Assembly: GCF_009908195.1 (NCBI RefSeq)
Contig: NZ_JAAAHS010000001.1
Location: 35,050 to 99,049 of the forward strand
Origin: Streptomyces boluensis
GTDB lineage: Bacteria > Actinomycetota > Actinomycetes > Streptomycetales > Streptomycetaceae
DNA length: 64,000 bases
Reading direction: 5' to 3'
How positions within the stretch are numbered: the stretch's first letter is position 1; every line of letters begins with the position of its first letter. Both the position numbers and the translations under genes were made by a program. The notes beneath the pieces are model-generated. The model saw only the letters and a list, made by a program, of their open reading frames with translations. It made no database searches and was not told the DNA's origin. This document shows positions 45,254-55,008 of this stretch, piece after piece.

Positions 45254-45813
45254 TTGACGTGCAGCCCAGCCAGCAGATGCGAGACCTCGGAGTCGTCCAG
45301 CACGGCGTCGGCATCCTGGCCGAACCGGCCCGCACCTTCACCCTGCCCGCCGAGCGCGACGAGGCCGAGCGCATCACCGACGAGTTGTTCGCCGCGATGG
45401 AACGGATCGGCCAAGTCCACCCCTTCGCCAAGGGCATGGGCATCGCCGCCCCGCAGATCGGTATCGGCCGCGCCGCCGCCGTAGTCCAACCGCCCGGTGA
45501 CGCACCCGCCGTCACCCTGCTCAACCCCCGGATCATCGACCGCTCCGCTGAGCTGGACGAGCAGTACGAGGGCTGCCTGAGCTTCTTCGACGTCCGCGGC
45601 CTCGTCCCCCGCCCCCTGAAGATCACCGTCGAGACCACGGCCCTGACCGGCGAAACCGTCACCACGGTGTACGAACGCGGCCTCGCCCGCCTCATCCACC
45701 ACGAGATCGACCACCTCGACGGCCTGGTGTACACAGCCCAGATGAGGGCTGGAGTCGCCCCGATTCCAGTGGAGGAGTACAGGCAGACTGGCCGCGCGTG
45801 GGCGTACGAGTAG
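45250..45813 (+). CDS. def: Peptide deformylase
   Basis: 187 residues with all three metal/catalytic motifs: GMGIAAPQIG near 59, EGCLSF near 115 and HEIDHLDG near 153. It removes the formyl group from N-terminal Met of new proteins. It starts at GTG, coupled to a truncated reading frame. A second deformylase outside the housekeeping locus could give resistance to deformylase inhibitors; this is inference. Confidence 0.92.
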   Translation: MIDVQPSQQMRDLGVVQHGVGILAEPARTFTLPAERDEAERITDELFAAMERIGQVHPFAKGMGIAAPQIGIGRAAAVVQPPGDAPAVTLLNPRIIDRSAELDEQYEGCLSFFDVRGLVPRPLKITVETTALTGETVTTVYERGLARLIHHEIDHLDGLVYTAQMRAGVAPIPVEEYRQTGRAWAYE

Positions 45814-46282
45814 GGGTATCAGGTCAGCCGCTCAACGAGTCGCTGGTCCGCGGAGTGACGGCCCTGGACTGTGCCCTTACTTCCCATATCGAGCTCTTGA
45901 GCAGGTTCTTGTGACCACCCAGAATCAGTCGGCGACTCCGGCGGACCTTGTTCGCTTGAAGCAGCACTTCGATGGCGCCGTGCCGCCTAGACGGATGGAG
46001 TTGAGGCCGGTCGCGAGAGGTGCTGCTTGGATTCACCGCGCCGAAAGGCAAGCTCGTTCTTGCAGAACGCCTCAACTGAACCTCCATCCCGATAGGTCGT
46101 GATTCAGTCAATATGCCGAGGTGTCGTTTGAGGGGTGATGGACAAGTGTGAGGGCTCGCCATGAGGAAATCCGCAGTAAATGAGCCCATAGGGTCAGAAG
46201 TTACTGGCAGGTCTTGAACGAGGGGCACCTCTGCGATTCTCGCCAACCCGTGTGGACCAGGTGGCATCCGCCAGCTGCGAGC
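45814..46282. other. Gap upstream of jetA
   Basis: About 470 bases with no supported gene. A short GTG-started frame at 45911 (MTTQNQSATPADLVRLKQHFDGAV onward) has weak coding character. It probably includes the jet promoter. Confidence 0.5.
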
Positions 46283-47794
46283 ATGTCTAGTGACGCCATG
46301 AATGACCACGGGGGCGATCGGAAACTGTGGGCCGACGAAGGGCTCACGCGCAGGCTCAAGGCCCTGGCCTGCACGGCACCCTTGCACGACCTCGACATTC
46401 GCAAGGCGAAGCAACTCTGGTTGAACAGCGCTCAGTACCAGATGGCCGAGGTGGCTCTGCAGATCATCGATCACGTCGCTATCGCGATGGACTACGACAC
46501 TGGGGCGAACCACGAGCAGGTCCTGCTCAGGGCTGCGGGTTTCGTCGGCTGGCAGGCTCCGGACCGCCCGGCCGATGAGCACATGCGGGTCGCCCGATGG
46601 GTGCTCGACTCCCTGATCAACGTTCGCGACACGGACAGAGGCTTCCGTCGCTACTACGGAGAGGTGGACGGGGCGGGCGCGTATGCGCTGAGGAAGTGGG
46701 ACTTCAAGCTGATCGAGGAGCGTTCGGACAGCAATGGGGACCTGTATCTGCGTGCTTCCAACGAGGCGCTGAACGTTCTGATCGGTGCGTTGGACACCGA
46801 TGTGGAGTCAGCTCAGATCGCCGCCGAGGTGAGGTTGCGCAATCTCATCGGCAGAGGGCGGCTGGCCGACGCGAAGGCCGTGGCCGAGCAGGCCCGCATC
46901 CGCACCATCCAGTACGCGGAGATCATCCGTGCCCAACTCGACGCCACAAGCCGCAATGTGACGACGGTCGACTGGTCGGACGAGATACCGGAACTCCTCA
47001 ACGAGGCTCTGGACCACGTCGACCACCGGCTCCAGGAGGAGTCCGCGATCGTCCGGTCCGTTTCTACCGAACGTGACCAGTCTGAGGATCCGGTCCGCAA
47101 GAGACGGGCCGCCGACCTCGTAGACATTTTGGAGGATTGCGTTCGCCGGCACACCCGGCTGCAGACCCGGTTGCGGGGCGCTCGCACACTCTTTCTCAAC
47201 GAACAGGACCGCCAACAGTTCTCTGGCACCGCCCTCAGAGCTCCGGTGGACGTGTACGGCGACCTCCTTCAACCAGTGCTCGGGCTCACACTGGCCGATG
47301 CTTCCCGTCCGGTGCGGTCCTTCTACGAGCATTCCGTGGGGCCGACGGTTGATGACCAACTCTGTCTGGCCACGCTGGTTCCTGCGTTGCTCGCTCCGTC
47401 ACCCGAACGAGCCCGATTCACGGGCGAGGAGGAGGAGCCGGAGCTCGTCCCGGTCGTGGAAGTGCGCGGGTACACCGAAGAGCAGCAGCGCGTCGCCGAA
47501 TCCCTGCTCGATCTGACCGACGAGGCACGACCGTTGTCTGAACTGCTGGAGGAGGCCGCCGCGCTTGATCCAGAACTTCCCGATCTGCTGGTGTTGTTGG
47601 CGTTGCGGGCCTTCAGCCCGCAACTGGGTGCGGCGTTAAGCGAAGGGGCCGACCGCGTCCTGCTAGCCGTATCGGCAGGGACCCCCTTGGACAGTCAAGG
47701 GTTCGAGGGCGACGACCTTTTGCTGACGTCTGCGGCGTTCGATCGAGCGGCTCTGGACGCCGACCGTCTGGAGAGGAACAGCGGACGATCATGA
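46283..47794 (+). CDS. jetA: Wadjet JetA (kleisin subunit)
   Basis: 503 residues, mostly helical, the kleisin-like subunit that bridges the JetC ATPase and JetB. No catalytic motif is expected. Features are a helical N-domain (about 10-200) and an acidic segment (EEEEPELVP) near 395. The start is uncertain among ATG 46283, ATG 46298 and TTG 46214. The gene overlaps jetB by ATGA, and the order jetA-jetB-jetC-jetD supports the call. Confidence 0.88.
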   Translation: MSSDAMNDHGGDRKLWADEGLTRRLKALACTAPLHDLDIRKAKQLWLNSAQYQMAEVALQIIDHVAIAMDYDTGANHEQVLLRAAGFVGWQAPDRPADEHMRVARWVLDSLINVRDTDRGFRRYYGEVDGAGAYALRKWDFKLIEERSDSNGDLYLRASNEALNVLIGALDTDVESAQIAAEVRLRNLIGRGRLADAKAVAEQARIRTIQYAEIIRAQLDATSRNVTTVDWSDEIPELLNEALDHVDHRLQEESAIVRSVSTERDQSEDPVRKRRAADLVDILEDCVRRHTRLQTRLRGARTLFLNEQDRQQFSGTALRAPVDVYGDLLQPVLGLTLADASRPVRSFYEHSVGPTVDDQLCLATLVPALLAPSPERARFTGEEEEPELVPVVEVRGYTEEQQRVAESLLDLTDEARPLSELLEEAAALDPELPDLLVLLALRAFSPQLGAALSEGADRVLLAVSAGTPLDSQGFEGDDLLLTSAAFDRAALDADRLERNSGRS

Positions 47795-48606
47795 CCTTCG
47801 AGACCATCGCCGACGACGCGGAGGCCGCGGGCAGGCTCATCGGCTACGGCTTCAGACCCAAGGTCCTGCCTGTGCGCGACAGTGCCTACGCGGCGCTGGT
47901 GAAGCGCTACGCCGAGGATCCGGACTTCGAGACGCTCGTCGCTCGGTACGCGGCGGGGATGGGGCTGAGGGTCATCGCGGTCACCACACGCGCCGGAATG
48001 GTGCACACCGCGTTACCGGGATCAGCCTTCGAGACTCGCATGGACCAGTACGCCCGGCAGGTGCGGATGCGGGAGAGCCGTGAGGCCGAACGCATTCTGT
48101 ACGGCATCACGCACCTGGCTGTCGCGGCCCTGACCTTCCCTCGGCCCGAAGACTTGGCCGATGACGGCTATCAGGGCAAGGTCCGGGTGTCGTCCATCGA
48201 CAGGCTCGTGCGGTCGATGTGCCGGGTGCTGGCGGAACGCGTCGCCGAGAACGAGGAGTCGCAGGACCCACCGGCCGATGCACTGCAATTAGAGAGAGCC
48301 TGGCGGGCTTACGAGCGCCGGCCCGAAGTCGCCCCCACCAAGGCCGGACGATCCGGAGCATCAGCCACCCTCACCATCATTGGTCGGGCTCTCGTGCACC
48401 TAGTGGACCGTGGAATGTTCCACCAGGGCAGAACCGACTCCGAGGACGGGGAGAAGATCTTCCTCGCCACCCACCGCTACCAGGTTCATGTGCGTGAACT
48501 GGCCAGTACACGCGCCTACGAGGAACTGACGCAACTGGGGGTGCTGCCTCCCATCACTGGGACCGGAACGCTTCGCACCACCGATGCCGAGACTCTGTAC
48601 GACTAG
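47791..48606 (+). CDS. jetB: Wadjet JetB (KITE subunit)
   Basis: 271 residues of winged-helix type with no enzymatic motif, the KITE subunit that dimerises on JetA. The ATG overlaps the jetA stop. It is somewhat longer than short JetB proteins. It is followed after 13 bp by jetC. Confidence 0.87.
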   Translation: MTFETIADDAEAAGRLIGYGFRPKVLPVRDSAYAALVKRYAEDPDFETLVARYAAGMGLRVIAVTTRAGMVHTALPGSAFETRMDQYARQVRMRESREAERILYGITHLAVAALTFPRPEDLADDGYQGKVRVSSIDRLVRSMCRVLAERVAENEESQDPPADALQLERAWRAYERRPEVAPTKAGRSGASATLTIIGRALVHLVDRGMFHQGRTDSEDGEKIFLATHRYQVHVRELASTRAYEELTQLGVLPPITGTGTLRTTDAETLYD

Positions 48607-48619
48607 GAGAACCGTATCC

Positions 48620-51600
48620 ATGTACGAGCTGTCTCGTGTCCGGTTAAGAACAGTTGGACCGGCCGGTGCCCGCTTCCACGACGTCACTCTGGACCTCAGT
48701 GGCGCGGGACGCCCAGTGGGCGCTGAGCAAGGAGCCCTTTTCGACACCGGCGCCACGACCCACCGGCCCTCGCCCGCCAGTCTGGTTCTGCTGGAGAACG
48801 GGGGTGGCAAGTCCGTTCTGCTCAAGCTCGTCTTCTCCGTCGTCCTTCCCGGACGTCGCCACACCGTGGGCACAACCAATTCGCGCGTCGTGGAGAAGTT
48901 CGTCATGCCCAAGGACGTCTCCCACATCGTTCTGGAGTGGATGAACCCTCTCACCGGGGAACTGCTGCTCACCGGCAAGGTGCTGGCCTGGCGCAACCAG
49001 GTCGCCTCCGAAGTCTCCGACAACCTGCGCGAACGCTGGTACTGCCTGCGACCGAGTGACGAGATCAACCTCGGCACCCTCCCTATGGCGGTCGGTACGA
49101 AGTCGTGCACCCTGGATACATACCGGGACGAGCTCCAGGAAGCGTACGCGGCCGACCAGAGCCTGGCCCTGTACTGGACACGACATCAGGGCGATTGGAC
49201 GAATCGGCTGCAGCTGCTTGAGCTTGACCCCGAACTCTTCCGCTATCAGCGGGAGATGAACGTCGACGAAGGTGAAGCGGCGAACTGGCTCAAGCTTGAT
49301 TCGGACGTGAAGTTCGTCGATTTCCTGCTGCGGGCGATCGTCAAGTCCGATGAGATGGAGGCTCTGGCTGCGCTGGTCACCGAACATGTGGAGCGGCTCG
49401 CCGGCCGTGGGTTGCTTCTTACTGAGCGGGACTTCGTCGCAGGCGCGCTCGATCTTCTGGGTCCGATCGCTCAACAGGCCGAAAATGCACGGCAGTCGCG
49501 GCGTCGGGCGGAACAGGCCGCTCGTGACGTCGCGGAACTGGGCGGACGAGTTCGGGTACGTGCGCGAAACGAGCACAACGTGGTGCTCGAGCAGCAAGCA
49601 AAGCTCGTCAAGTCGGAAGTGGAACTTGAGGAGCTGACGGCCACCGCCGAACGCGCCAAGGCCATCGTCGCTGAGCTCCGTCGTCACCTGGCCGACTTGA
49701 AGCACCAGAAGGCTCAGCGGGAGCTGACAGAGAGGGAGAAGGGACTATCCCGGGCACGAGACCTCGTCAACGCGTGGCGAGAGACGTCGACCGTGCATGA
49801 GTACGAGGACAGCATCGCCCAGGTCAAGGCGTTGACCGATCTCATCGGCGCCGAGGAGAAGAAGGCACGCCCGGCACTGGAAGAGCGCGACATCGCGGCC
49901 CGCCGCCTGGCGCGCAGCCTATGGGCGACGGCTGACGAGGCTGCCCGGAGCGCCTCCGACGAGCTGAAGCAGGCCTCGGTGCGGGAGAAGGAGAAGAGCG
50001 CGACACAAGAGTGTGCCCGCGCGGCGCACCGGGACGCCACGACGGCCGAACATGAGGCCGCCAGATTCGACCAGCTGATCACGCGTCTGCGTGAGGACAT
50101 CGAGGCAGCTGTCGCCGACGCTGTGCTGCATGACGCCGCCTCGCTGCCCCGGACCGTGGAGACCGTTCAGGAAGAACGCGACAACACAGCCCAGCGCGTC
50201 ACTGACCTGGAACGAGAATGGGCGGAACTCGCAGACCGAGAGGCCCTCGCGCAAGAGGAGTTACGGAAGGCCGAGTCGGAGGCGGGCGACCTGCGTGGGC
50301 GCCATAAGCAGCTCTCCCTTTGGCTGGAGGAGGCCCGGGCACAAACAGCGCGCTTGGAGACGAACCCCCGGCTCGCGGCGGTCCTCGACGTGCCGGACAT
50401 CGACCTCGAACGCGACGTCGCCCCGCTCGTGGAGGCATTGAACGCCGCACGCCGTGAAGCCGAACGAGAACGGACCGAGCTGAGGGTCGCCGAGTCCATC
50501 GACGCACAGGCACGTCTCGCCCTGGCCGCGGGCGACCTCCTGCCGCCTGCTCAAGTGGTCTCCGACGCCTGCAAGGCCCTTGAGGACGCCAAAGTGGTCG
50601 CGGTCCCGGGATGGCGCTACCTCGCCGCTATCCCCGATACCGACCGGCGACGAGACATCGTGGAGCGACTGCCGCACCTGGCCGCGGGTATCCTCCTCCA
50701 TGATCCTGACGACATCGACCGGGCCCGGGGAGTGCTCACGGCACTGCGTCCCCAACCGACTGTCTTCGTGTCGGTTGCGACAACCAGGACCTTTACCGAC
50801 CCCGAGGCCGAGCTGGCAGACGGCGTCGAGGCGGTAATGCCACCTCACCCCGCCCTTTACGACGTGGACGCGGCGGCCGTCGAGCATAAGGCGATCGACG
50901 CCCGGCACGCCGTACGCAGTGCTCAGGCCGCAGAGCTGACGGCCCTCATCGAGCAGGACGGCAACCTGACCTACGCTCTCACGGACTGGCGGACTCGCTA
51001 CCCCGAAGGCAGCATCACCGCGCTGACGGAAGAACATGCGGGCGCGGTGCGCGAGCTCACAGCCGTCGATGCGAGGCTAACCGAACGCAAGGAAGTGCTG
51101 GAGACACTCCAGGACCGGCGGCAGAAATTCAAGGAGGAGCTGCCGCCTCTGCGTGAGACGCGGGACTTGCTCACCAAACGGCTCGAACGCCTCAAGGAAC
51201 TCGCCGACCGTAACGGCCACTTGCCGGAATGGACGCAGCAGGCAACGTTTGAGAAGGAGAGGATGCGGGAGCGTCAGGAAGCTGCCGGGAAGGCGGAGGA
51301 AGAGGCCGCCGAGCTGCAGAAGCTCGTCACAGAGCATCAACGCAGATCCGACGAGTACCAACGCACCGTACGTTTCGTCAACGACGAACGGGCCAAACTG
51401 CCCGGGAGCGAGGACGTGCGCCGTTCCGATCCCGTTCCCGAACTCTCCTCAGCCTTGCTCCGGAGCACGTACGACCAGGCCGCGGCACGATATCTCCGTG
51501 TTCAGGTCGGGAGCGACTTGTTGGAAGAGCGTGAGCGAGCCAACGAACGCGCCGCCAAAGCGAAGCAAGGCTACTTCAAGCTCTCCGAGGAACTCCGCGG

Positions 51601-53086
51601 CAGGGCAGCCGCACTGCTGAAGAGCCCCGAGGGCTCCGACGAAGCGGCACGGGCGACGGCTCTGCAGAGCGCAGACCAGGCGGTGCGTGAAACCGAAAGG
51701 GTGGTACGCAAGGCGGCAGTGGCCGCCTCCCGCTGTGCGGACGAACTGGCAACTGCCGAGGGGCGCGTGACAACCCGGGTGAAGCTCCCCGAATACCCGG
51801 CCGATATCGAATCCTGTGCCGAAGCTGTCGAGGAGGCCGACCGACAGGAGACGTCGAGCGTTCGTAAGGTGGCGGACCAACAGGAAGCGCACACCCGCCT
51901 CGGGCATCAACTGGAGGGTGCTGAGGCATCCGCCAAGGCATTCCAGTTTATCGTCGACGGATTGGCCAAGGACGTGTCCGAGGGCGACGGCGAGGCCGCT
52001 GACATCGCCCCCTACGAGGGGGACGCGGACGCTGCCCAGGAGCTTGCCACCCGGCTGGCCAAGGAACGTAGGACACGCGAATCGAATGCCCACACCGACG
52101 AACAGACCCTACGGACGGCAACGGAGAGGCTCACACACCACGCCGGCGCCGTGGAGTTTAAAGACCTGCACGTTCGGGTGCAGACACAGATTCGTATCGC
52201 AGGTTGGGAAACGGTGGCGGCCCGTGCCACGGAGTGGTCCGACGCTCTCAGGCCGCGCCTGCGCGCCCTGAACGAGGAGATCGACCAGACGGAGCGACAC
52301 CGCACATTGATCGTGCGGAACCTCAAGGCCCAGGTCGACAAGGCGTTGGCCCTGTTGCGCCAGGCTCAGCGGATGTCGCGGCTGCCGGCGAGCCTGGACG
52401 ACTGGGCCGCTCAGGAATTCCTTCGCTTCCGCTTCACCCCGGCCCAGGACGACACCGCACACCTGCACATCGGCGAGGTCATCGATGAGGCGGCGAAGGG
52501 CCGTACCGCGGACGGGCGGTCTGTGCGCAGGGACGGGATGTCGTTGCTGCTCGCGGGGGTGAGGGCAGCGGTGCCCAGAGGGTTCCGGATCGACATGCTC
52601 AAGCCCGACGCCGTGCTGCGCAACGAGCGCATCAGGGTCTCCGAGATCAAAGATGTCTTCTCGGGCGGGCAGCACCTCACGGCGGCCATCCTCTTGTACT
52701 GCACCATGGCCGCCCTGCGGGCGAGCAACCGGGGAAGGGAGAGGGACACACACTCGGGTGTCCTGTTCCTCGACAATCCGATCGGCCGGGCCAACGCGGA
52801 CTATCTGCTCGCCCTCCAACGCAAGGTCGCCGAGGCACTTGGCGTGCAACTCATCTACACCACAGGGCTGTCCGACGACGGCACGCGGAAACGCTTCCCC
52901 CTCATCCTGAGGTTGCGCAACGACGCCGATCTCCGGGCGGGGCGCAAGTATCTGACCGTGACCGACCGGATCCAGGAGACGCTCGACGCATTGCCCGAGT
53001 CGGACGGCACGGGCAACGTCACCACCACCAGAATCTTCAAGCGAGAGACGGAGGATGGGCCCACCCATGAAGCACAGGCAGAGTGA
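48620..53086 (+). CDS. jetC: Wadjet JetC (SMC-like ATPase)
   Basis: 1488 residues, long for the family. An N-terminal Walker A in LENGGGKSVLL (about 58-68), long coiled coils (about 280-620 and 760-1300) around a hinge-like region (about 640-760), then C-terminal signature FSGGQHLTAA (about 1347-1356) and Walker B VLFLDNPIGRAN (about 1381-1392). JetC with JetA and JetB forms a DNA loop-extruding complex that recognises small circular plasmids. AGGAGA precedes the ATG. Confidence 0.92.
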   Translation: MYELSRVRLRTVGPAGARFHDVTLDLSGAGRPVGAEQGALFDTGATTHRPSPASLVLLENGGGKSVLLKLVFSVVLPGRRHTVGTTNSRVVEKFVMPKDVSHIVLEWMNPLTGELLLTGKVLAWRNQVASEVSDNLRERWYCLRPSDEINLGTLPMAVGTKSCTLDTYRDELQEAYAADQSLALYWTRHQGDWTNRLQLLELDPELFRYQREMNVDEGEAANWLKLDSDVKFVDFLLRAIVKSDEMEALAALVTEHVERLAGRGLLLTERDFVAGALDLLGPIAQQAENARQSRRRAEQAARDVAELGGRVRVRARNEHNVVLEQQAKLVKSEVELEELTATAERAKAIVAELRRHLADLKHQKAQRELTEREKGLSRARDLVNAWRETSTVHEYEDSIAQVKALTDLIGAEEKKARPALEERDIAARRLARSLWATADEAARSASDELKQASVREKEKSATQECARAAHRDATTAEHEAARFDQLITRLREDIEAAVADAVLHDAASLPRTVETVQEERDNTAQRVTDLEREWAELADREALAQEELRKAESEAGDLRGRHKQLSLWLEEARAQTARLETNPRLAAVLDVPDIDLERDVAPLVEALNAARREAERERTELRVAESIDAQARLALAAGDLLPPAQVVSDACKALEDAKVVAVPGWRYLAAIPDTDRRRDIVERLPHLAAGILLHDPDDIDRARGVLTALRPQPTVFVSVATTRTFTDPEAELADGVEAVMPPHPALYDVDAAAVEHKAIDARHAVRSAQAAELTALIEQDGNLTYALTDWRTRYPEGSITALTEEHAGAVRELTAVDARLTERKEVLETLQDRRQKFKEELPPLRETRDLLTKRLERLKELADRNGHLPEWTQQATFEKERMRERQEAAGKAEEEAAELQKLVTEHQRRSDEYQRTVRFVNDERAKLPGSEDVRRSDPVPELSSALLRSTYDQAAARYLRVQVGSDLLEERERANERAAKAKQGYFKLSEELRGRAAALLKSPEGSDEAARATALQSADQAVRETERVVRKAAVAASRCADELATAEGRVTTRVKLPEYPADIESCAEAVEEADRQETSSVRKVADQQEAHTRLGHQLEGAEASAKAFQFIVDGLAKDVSEGDGEAADIAPYEGDADAAQELATRLAKERRTRESNAHTDEQTLRTATERLTHHAGAVEFKDLHVRVQTQIRIAGWETVAARATEWSDALRPRLRALNEEIDQTERHRTLIVRNLKAQVDKALALLRQAQRMSRLPASLDDWAAQEFLRFRFTPAQDDTAHLHIGEVIDEAAKGRTADGRSVRRDGMSLLLAGVRAAVPRGFRIDMLKPDAVLRNERIRVSEIKDVFSGGQHLTAAILLYCTMAALRASNRGRERDTHSGVLFLDNPIGRANADYLLALQRKVAEALGVQLIYTTGLSDDGTRKRFPLILRLRNDADLRAGRKYLTVTDRIQETLDALPESDGTGNVTTTRIFKRETEDGPTHEAQAE

Positions 53087-54182
53087 GTTCATCCGGCACC
53101 TGAGAGCCAGTGCCACCGCGGCGGGCTGGAAAGGCACACGCAGAACGCGCGTCGTGCTGGACGACATTTGGATCGCATTCCGAAAGGTGAACAACCGCAA
53201 TCCGGACGGCGAATTCGAACCCCTGCTCATGTCGAGGCTGCTGGACGAACTTGAAGAGCAAGGCCTGATTGAGCAGATGAAACAACGCACCCGGGACGGG
53301 GTTTCCCTGCCTCTCAAGATCTGGCTGTGCGCCACCGCACCCCCGCGACCCCCCACACCGCCCATGCCGCACTGGCACCCCGATCTCTACCGGCTCGCCA
53401 GGGAGTGGCCGACGGCCACCCCGAAGCAGCGCTCCACGTACGTGGCCGTCAACCATTGGCTGATGAGCGATCCGGACCTCTTCCCTGTGCCGCTCCGGGA
53501 ACGGGCTCTGGAGATCTTCGGAACGTACGGGAGCGAAGCTGACTTTCCCATGCCGGAGAAGACCTTCGACACCTTGCGCTCGGGGCCGATCTTCGGCGAC
53601 TCTGACCGGCTGCACACGACGCTGCGGACGTTCACGACGCACCCGCCGCTGCTGACAGAGACGTTCCTGACCGAAATCGGGGACGGCTACTACCAACGTG
53701 TCGGCGGTGGAGACATCCTGCTCGTGGTCGAGAACTCGGCCACCTGGTGGTCTCTCGTGCACAGTCTCCCCGACAACCACCGTCTGGGGTACGTCGCCTG
53801 GGGGCTCGGCGGCACATTCCGTGCATCGGTCAACACACTTGCAGACCAGCATGGCATTGCGGAGATCCGTTACTTCGGCGACCTCGATCTCAGCGGGATC
53901 CGCATCCCGTACGCGGCATCCAAGACCGCCAGCGAGCGGGGCCTTCCAACGGTCCAGCCCACTGAGCGACTTTACGGCGCGCTACTGGAGCTTGGACGCG
54001 CACGAGATGCGAAGGAGAGGGCCATCGATGCGGGGGAGGCTCATGCTCTGGTCCAGTGGATGCCTGCGGGGCACCGGGCGAAGGTGATCGGTCTCCTCGT
54101 CGCCGGCCAGCGCCTGGCACAGGAGTGGGTCGGCTACCGATACCTGACCCACAACACCGCTTGGCACGCCGACTTGGTTTGA
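53067..54182 (+). CDS. jetD: Wadjet JetD (Toprim nuclease)
   Basis: 371 residues from ATG 53067 (an earlier ATG at 53055 is possible; both overlap jetC). A C-terminal topoisomerase VI-like Toprim domain has the metal-binding Glu in LVVENSATWW (about 222) and the acidic pair in YFGDLDLSG (about 271-277). It cleaves plasmid DNA held by JetABC. Its start overlaps jetC, and it ends the operon. Confidence 0.92.
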   Translation: MKHRQSEFIRHLRASATAAGWKGTRRTRVVLDDIWIAFRKVNNRNPDGEFEPLLMSRLLDELEEQGLIEQMKQRTRDGVSLPLKIWLCATAPPRPPTPPMPHWHPDLYRLAREWPTATPKQRSTYVAVNHWLMSDPDLFPVPLRERALEIFGTYGSEADFPMPEKTFDTLRSGPIFGDSDRLHTTLRTFTTHPPLLTETFLTEIGDGYYQRVGGGDILLVVENSATWWSLVHSLPDNHRLGYVAWGLGGTFRASVNTLADQHGIAEIRYFGDLDLSGIRIPYAASKTASERGLPTVQPTERLYGALLELGRARDAKERAIDAGEAHALVQWMPAGHRAKVIGLLVAGQRLAQEWVGYRYLTHNTAWHADLV

Positions 54183-54193
54183 CCAGCTGGGGA

Positions 54194-54322
54194 ATGGGTC
54201 GTAGCGCAAGAGGAAGCGCCGACGCGAAGAGGGAAGCGAAGGCGGCACGGCGTCGCATCGAGGAGATGCAGAAGCGGCTCAAGTCAGCTCCTGACCTCGT
54301 GTGCAGGGTCGACATTGCGTGA
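54194..54322 (+). CDS. Small basic protein after jetD, 42 aa
   Basis: 42 residues MGRSARGSADAKREAKAARR onward, strongly basic and helical, starting 11 bases after the jetD stop. The ribosome site is poor (GGGGA). It may be a small accessory gene or chance. Confidence 0.4.
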   Translation: MGRSARGSADAKREAKAARRRIEEMQKRLKSAPDLVCRVDIA

Positions 54323-54633
54323 GCGGACGGGAGAGCACCCTGTCGGATTGCGCAGCATGTCGGCGAGCTTGGCAAGTCCCTGAACAGGGACAACTGGACC
54401 GATAGAGATCACGGAACAGCACCCATCACGACCTTGCAGGCCCTCCTTAATACCTAGGCCGTGGGTCAGCTGGCACCACAGGATGGCTGCGACGCCGACA
54501 CTCCACGGCGCGGGAGCCATCTGGGAGCCGACCTGCTCCCCGAGCCCTCGCCGCGCCCTGCGAGACCTATCGACACCACCTCCTGACCAGGGGAAACGTC
54601 ATCTACGCAGGCAAGATCCCCGACCGAACCTCA
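54323..54633. other. Gap before attR, with an arm-site pair
   Basis: About 310 bases without a gene. GGGAG motifs at 54512-54516 and 54523-54527 lie 11 bp apart, matching the pattern at the left end of the element. Confidence 0.6.
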
Positions 54634-54679
54634 TTCGGGACGAAGAGGTCGTGGGTTCAAATCCCGCCACCCCGACAGC
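54634..54679 (+). repeat. att core, middle copy (attR of element 1/attL of element 2)
   Basis: 46 bases identical to 22780-22825. The rest of the tRNA is missing, so this is a recombination scar rather than a gene. Confidence 0.95.
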
Positions 54680-54691
54680 TGAGTAGCAGGT

Positions 54692-54725
54692 CAAGGGCCT
54701 GATCCGGAAACGGATCGGGCCCTTG
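54692..54725. terminator. Hairpin after the middle att core (copy 2)
   Basis: 15-base stem with one wobble and a GAAA loop, in the same place relative to the att core as copy 1. Confidence 0.8.
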
Positions 54726-54744
54726 CTGCGTTTGCGGTGATCGT

Positions 54745-54762
54745 TTGGGAGAAATCTGGGAG
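54745..54762. promoter_or_regulatory. Candidate integrase arm sites, left end of element 2
   Basis: TTGGGAG (54745) and CTGGGAG (54756) are 11 bp apart, 66 bp inside the att core, almost exactly as at the left end of element 1. Confidence 0.65.
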
Positions 54763-54968
54763 CCGATCTTGGTCGGGGTCTCCAGTGGGCCTCAGCTTTG
54801 GAGACCGGATCACCACGCCCGCTCGCCTTGCCGTCGTGCGCGCTCGTGAACTTGCCGTGGCTCTGCCGCCGCCAACGAATAAGTGGTGCACAACATGACG
54901 GCCGAGCAGATGGCGTCGTTCAAGCCCTTCGGCGTTCACAGCGCGGCTCCCCATGCGAGAGGGGAAGC

Positions 54969-55006
54969 CACTGGGGTCCGCGTCATCGAGAACGCGGACC
55001 CCAGTG
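54969..55006 (-). terminator. Terminator-like hairpin downstream of the tiny peptide gene
   Basis: 15-base perfect stem with an 8-nt loop, immediately after the stop of the minus-strand peptide at 55009-55086. Confidence 0.75.
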
Positions 55007-55008
55007 CG

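Larger units (their letters stand above)
22780..54679. mobile_element. Element 1: integrative mobilizable element in tRNA-Pro, about 31.9 kb
   Basis: Bounded by the exact 46-bp direct repeat. The left end carries integrase, excisionase, repressor, DUF3631, DUF2637, MobC and relaxase genes. Cargo covers 30.9-54.2 kb and includes a glycosyltransferase operon, an EACC1-caspase pair and Wadjet jetABCD. Several cargo genes (43.0-44.1 kb and jetABCD) are visibly less GC-rich than the core. No FtsK/SpoIIIE-type TraB is visible, unlike classical actinomycete integrative conjugative elements. Confidence 0.92.

Noticed and set aside
45911..46102. Short plus-strand gene of 63 aa upstream of jetA
   Set aside because: Weak start, no ribosome site, sequence turns low-complexity after about 30 residues. 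Not strong enough to call.
54634..54679. Second tRNA-Pro gene at the middle att copy
   Set aside because: Only the 3' half of the tRNA is present; the acceptor 5' strand and D arm are missing, so it is an att scar.
22943..54679. Classical pSAM2-type self-conjugative element
   Set aside because: Integrase, excisionase and a DUF2637 protein fit, but no TraB/FtsK translocase or RepSA-type initiator is visible, and a MobC/relaxase pair is present instead.
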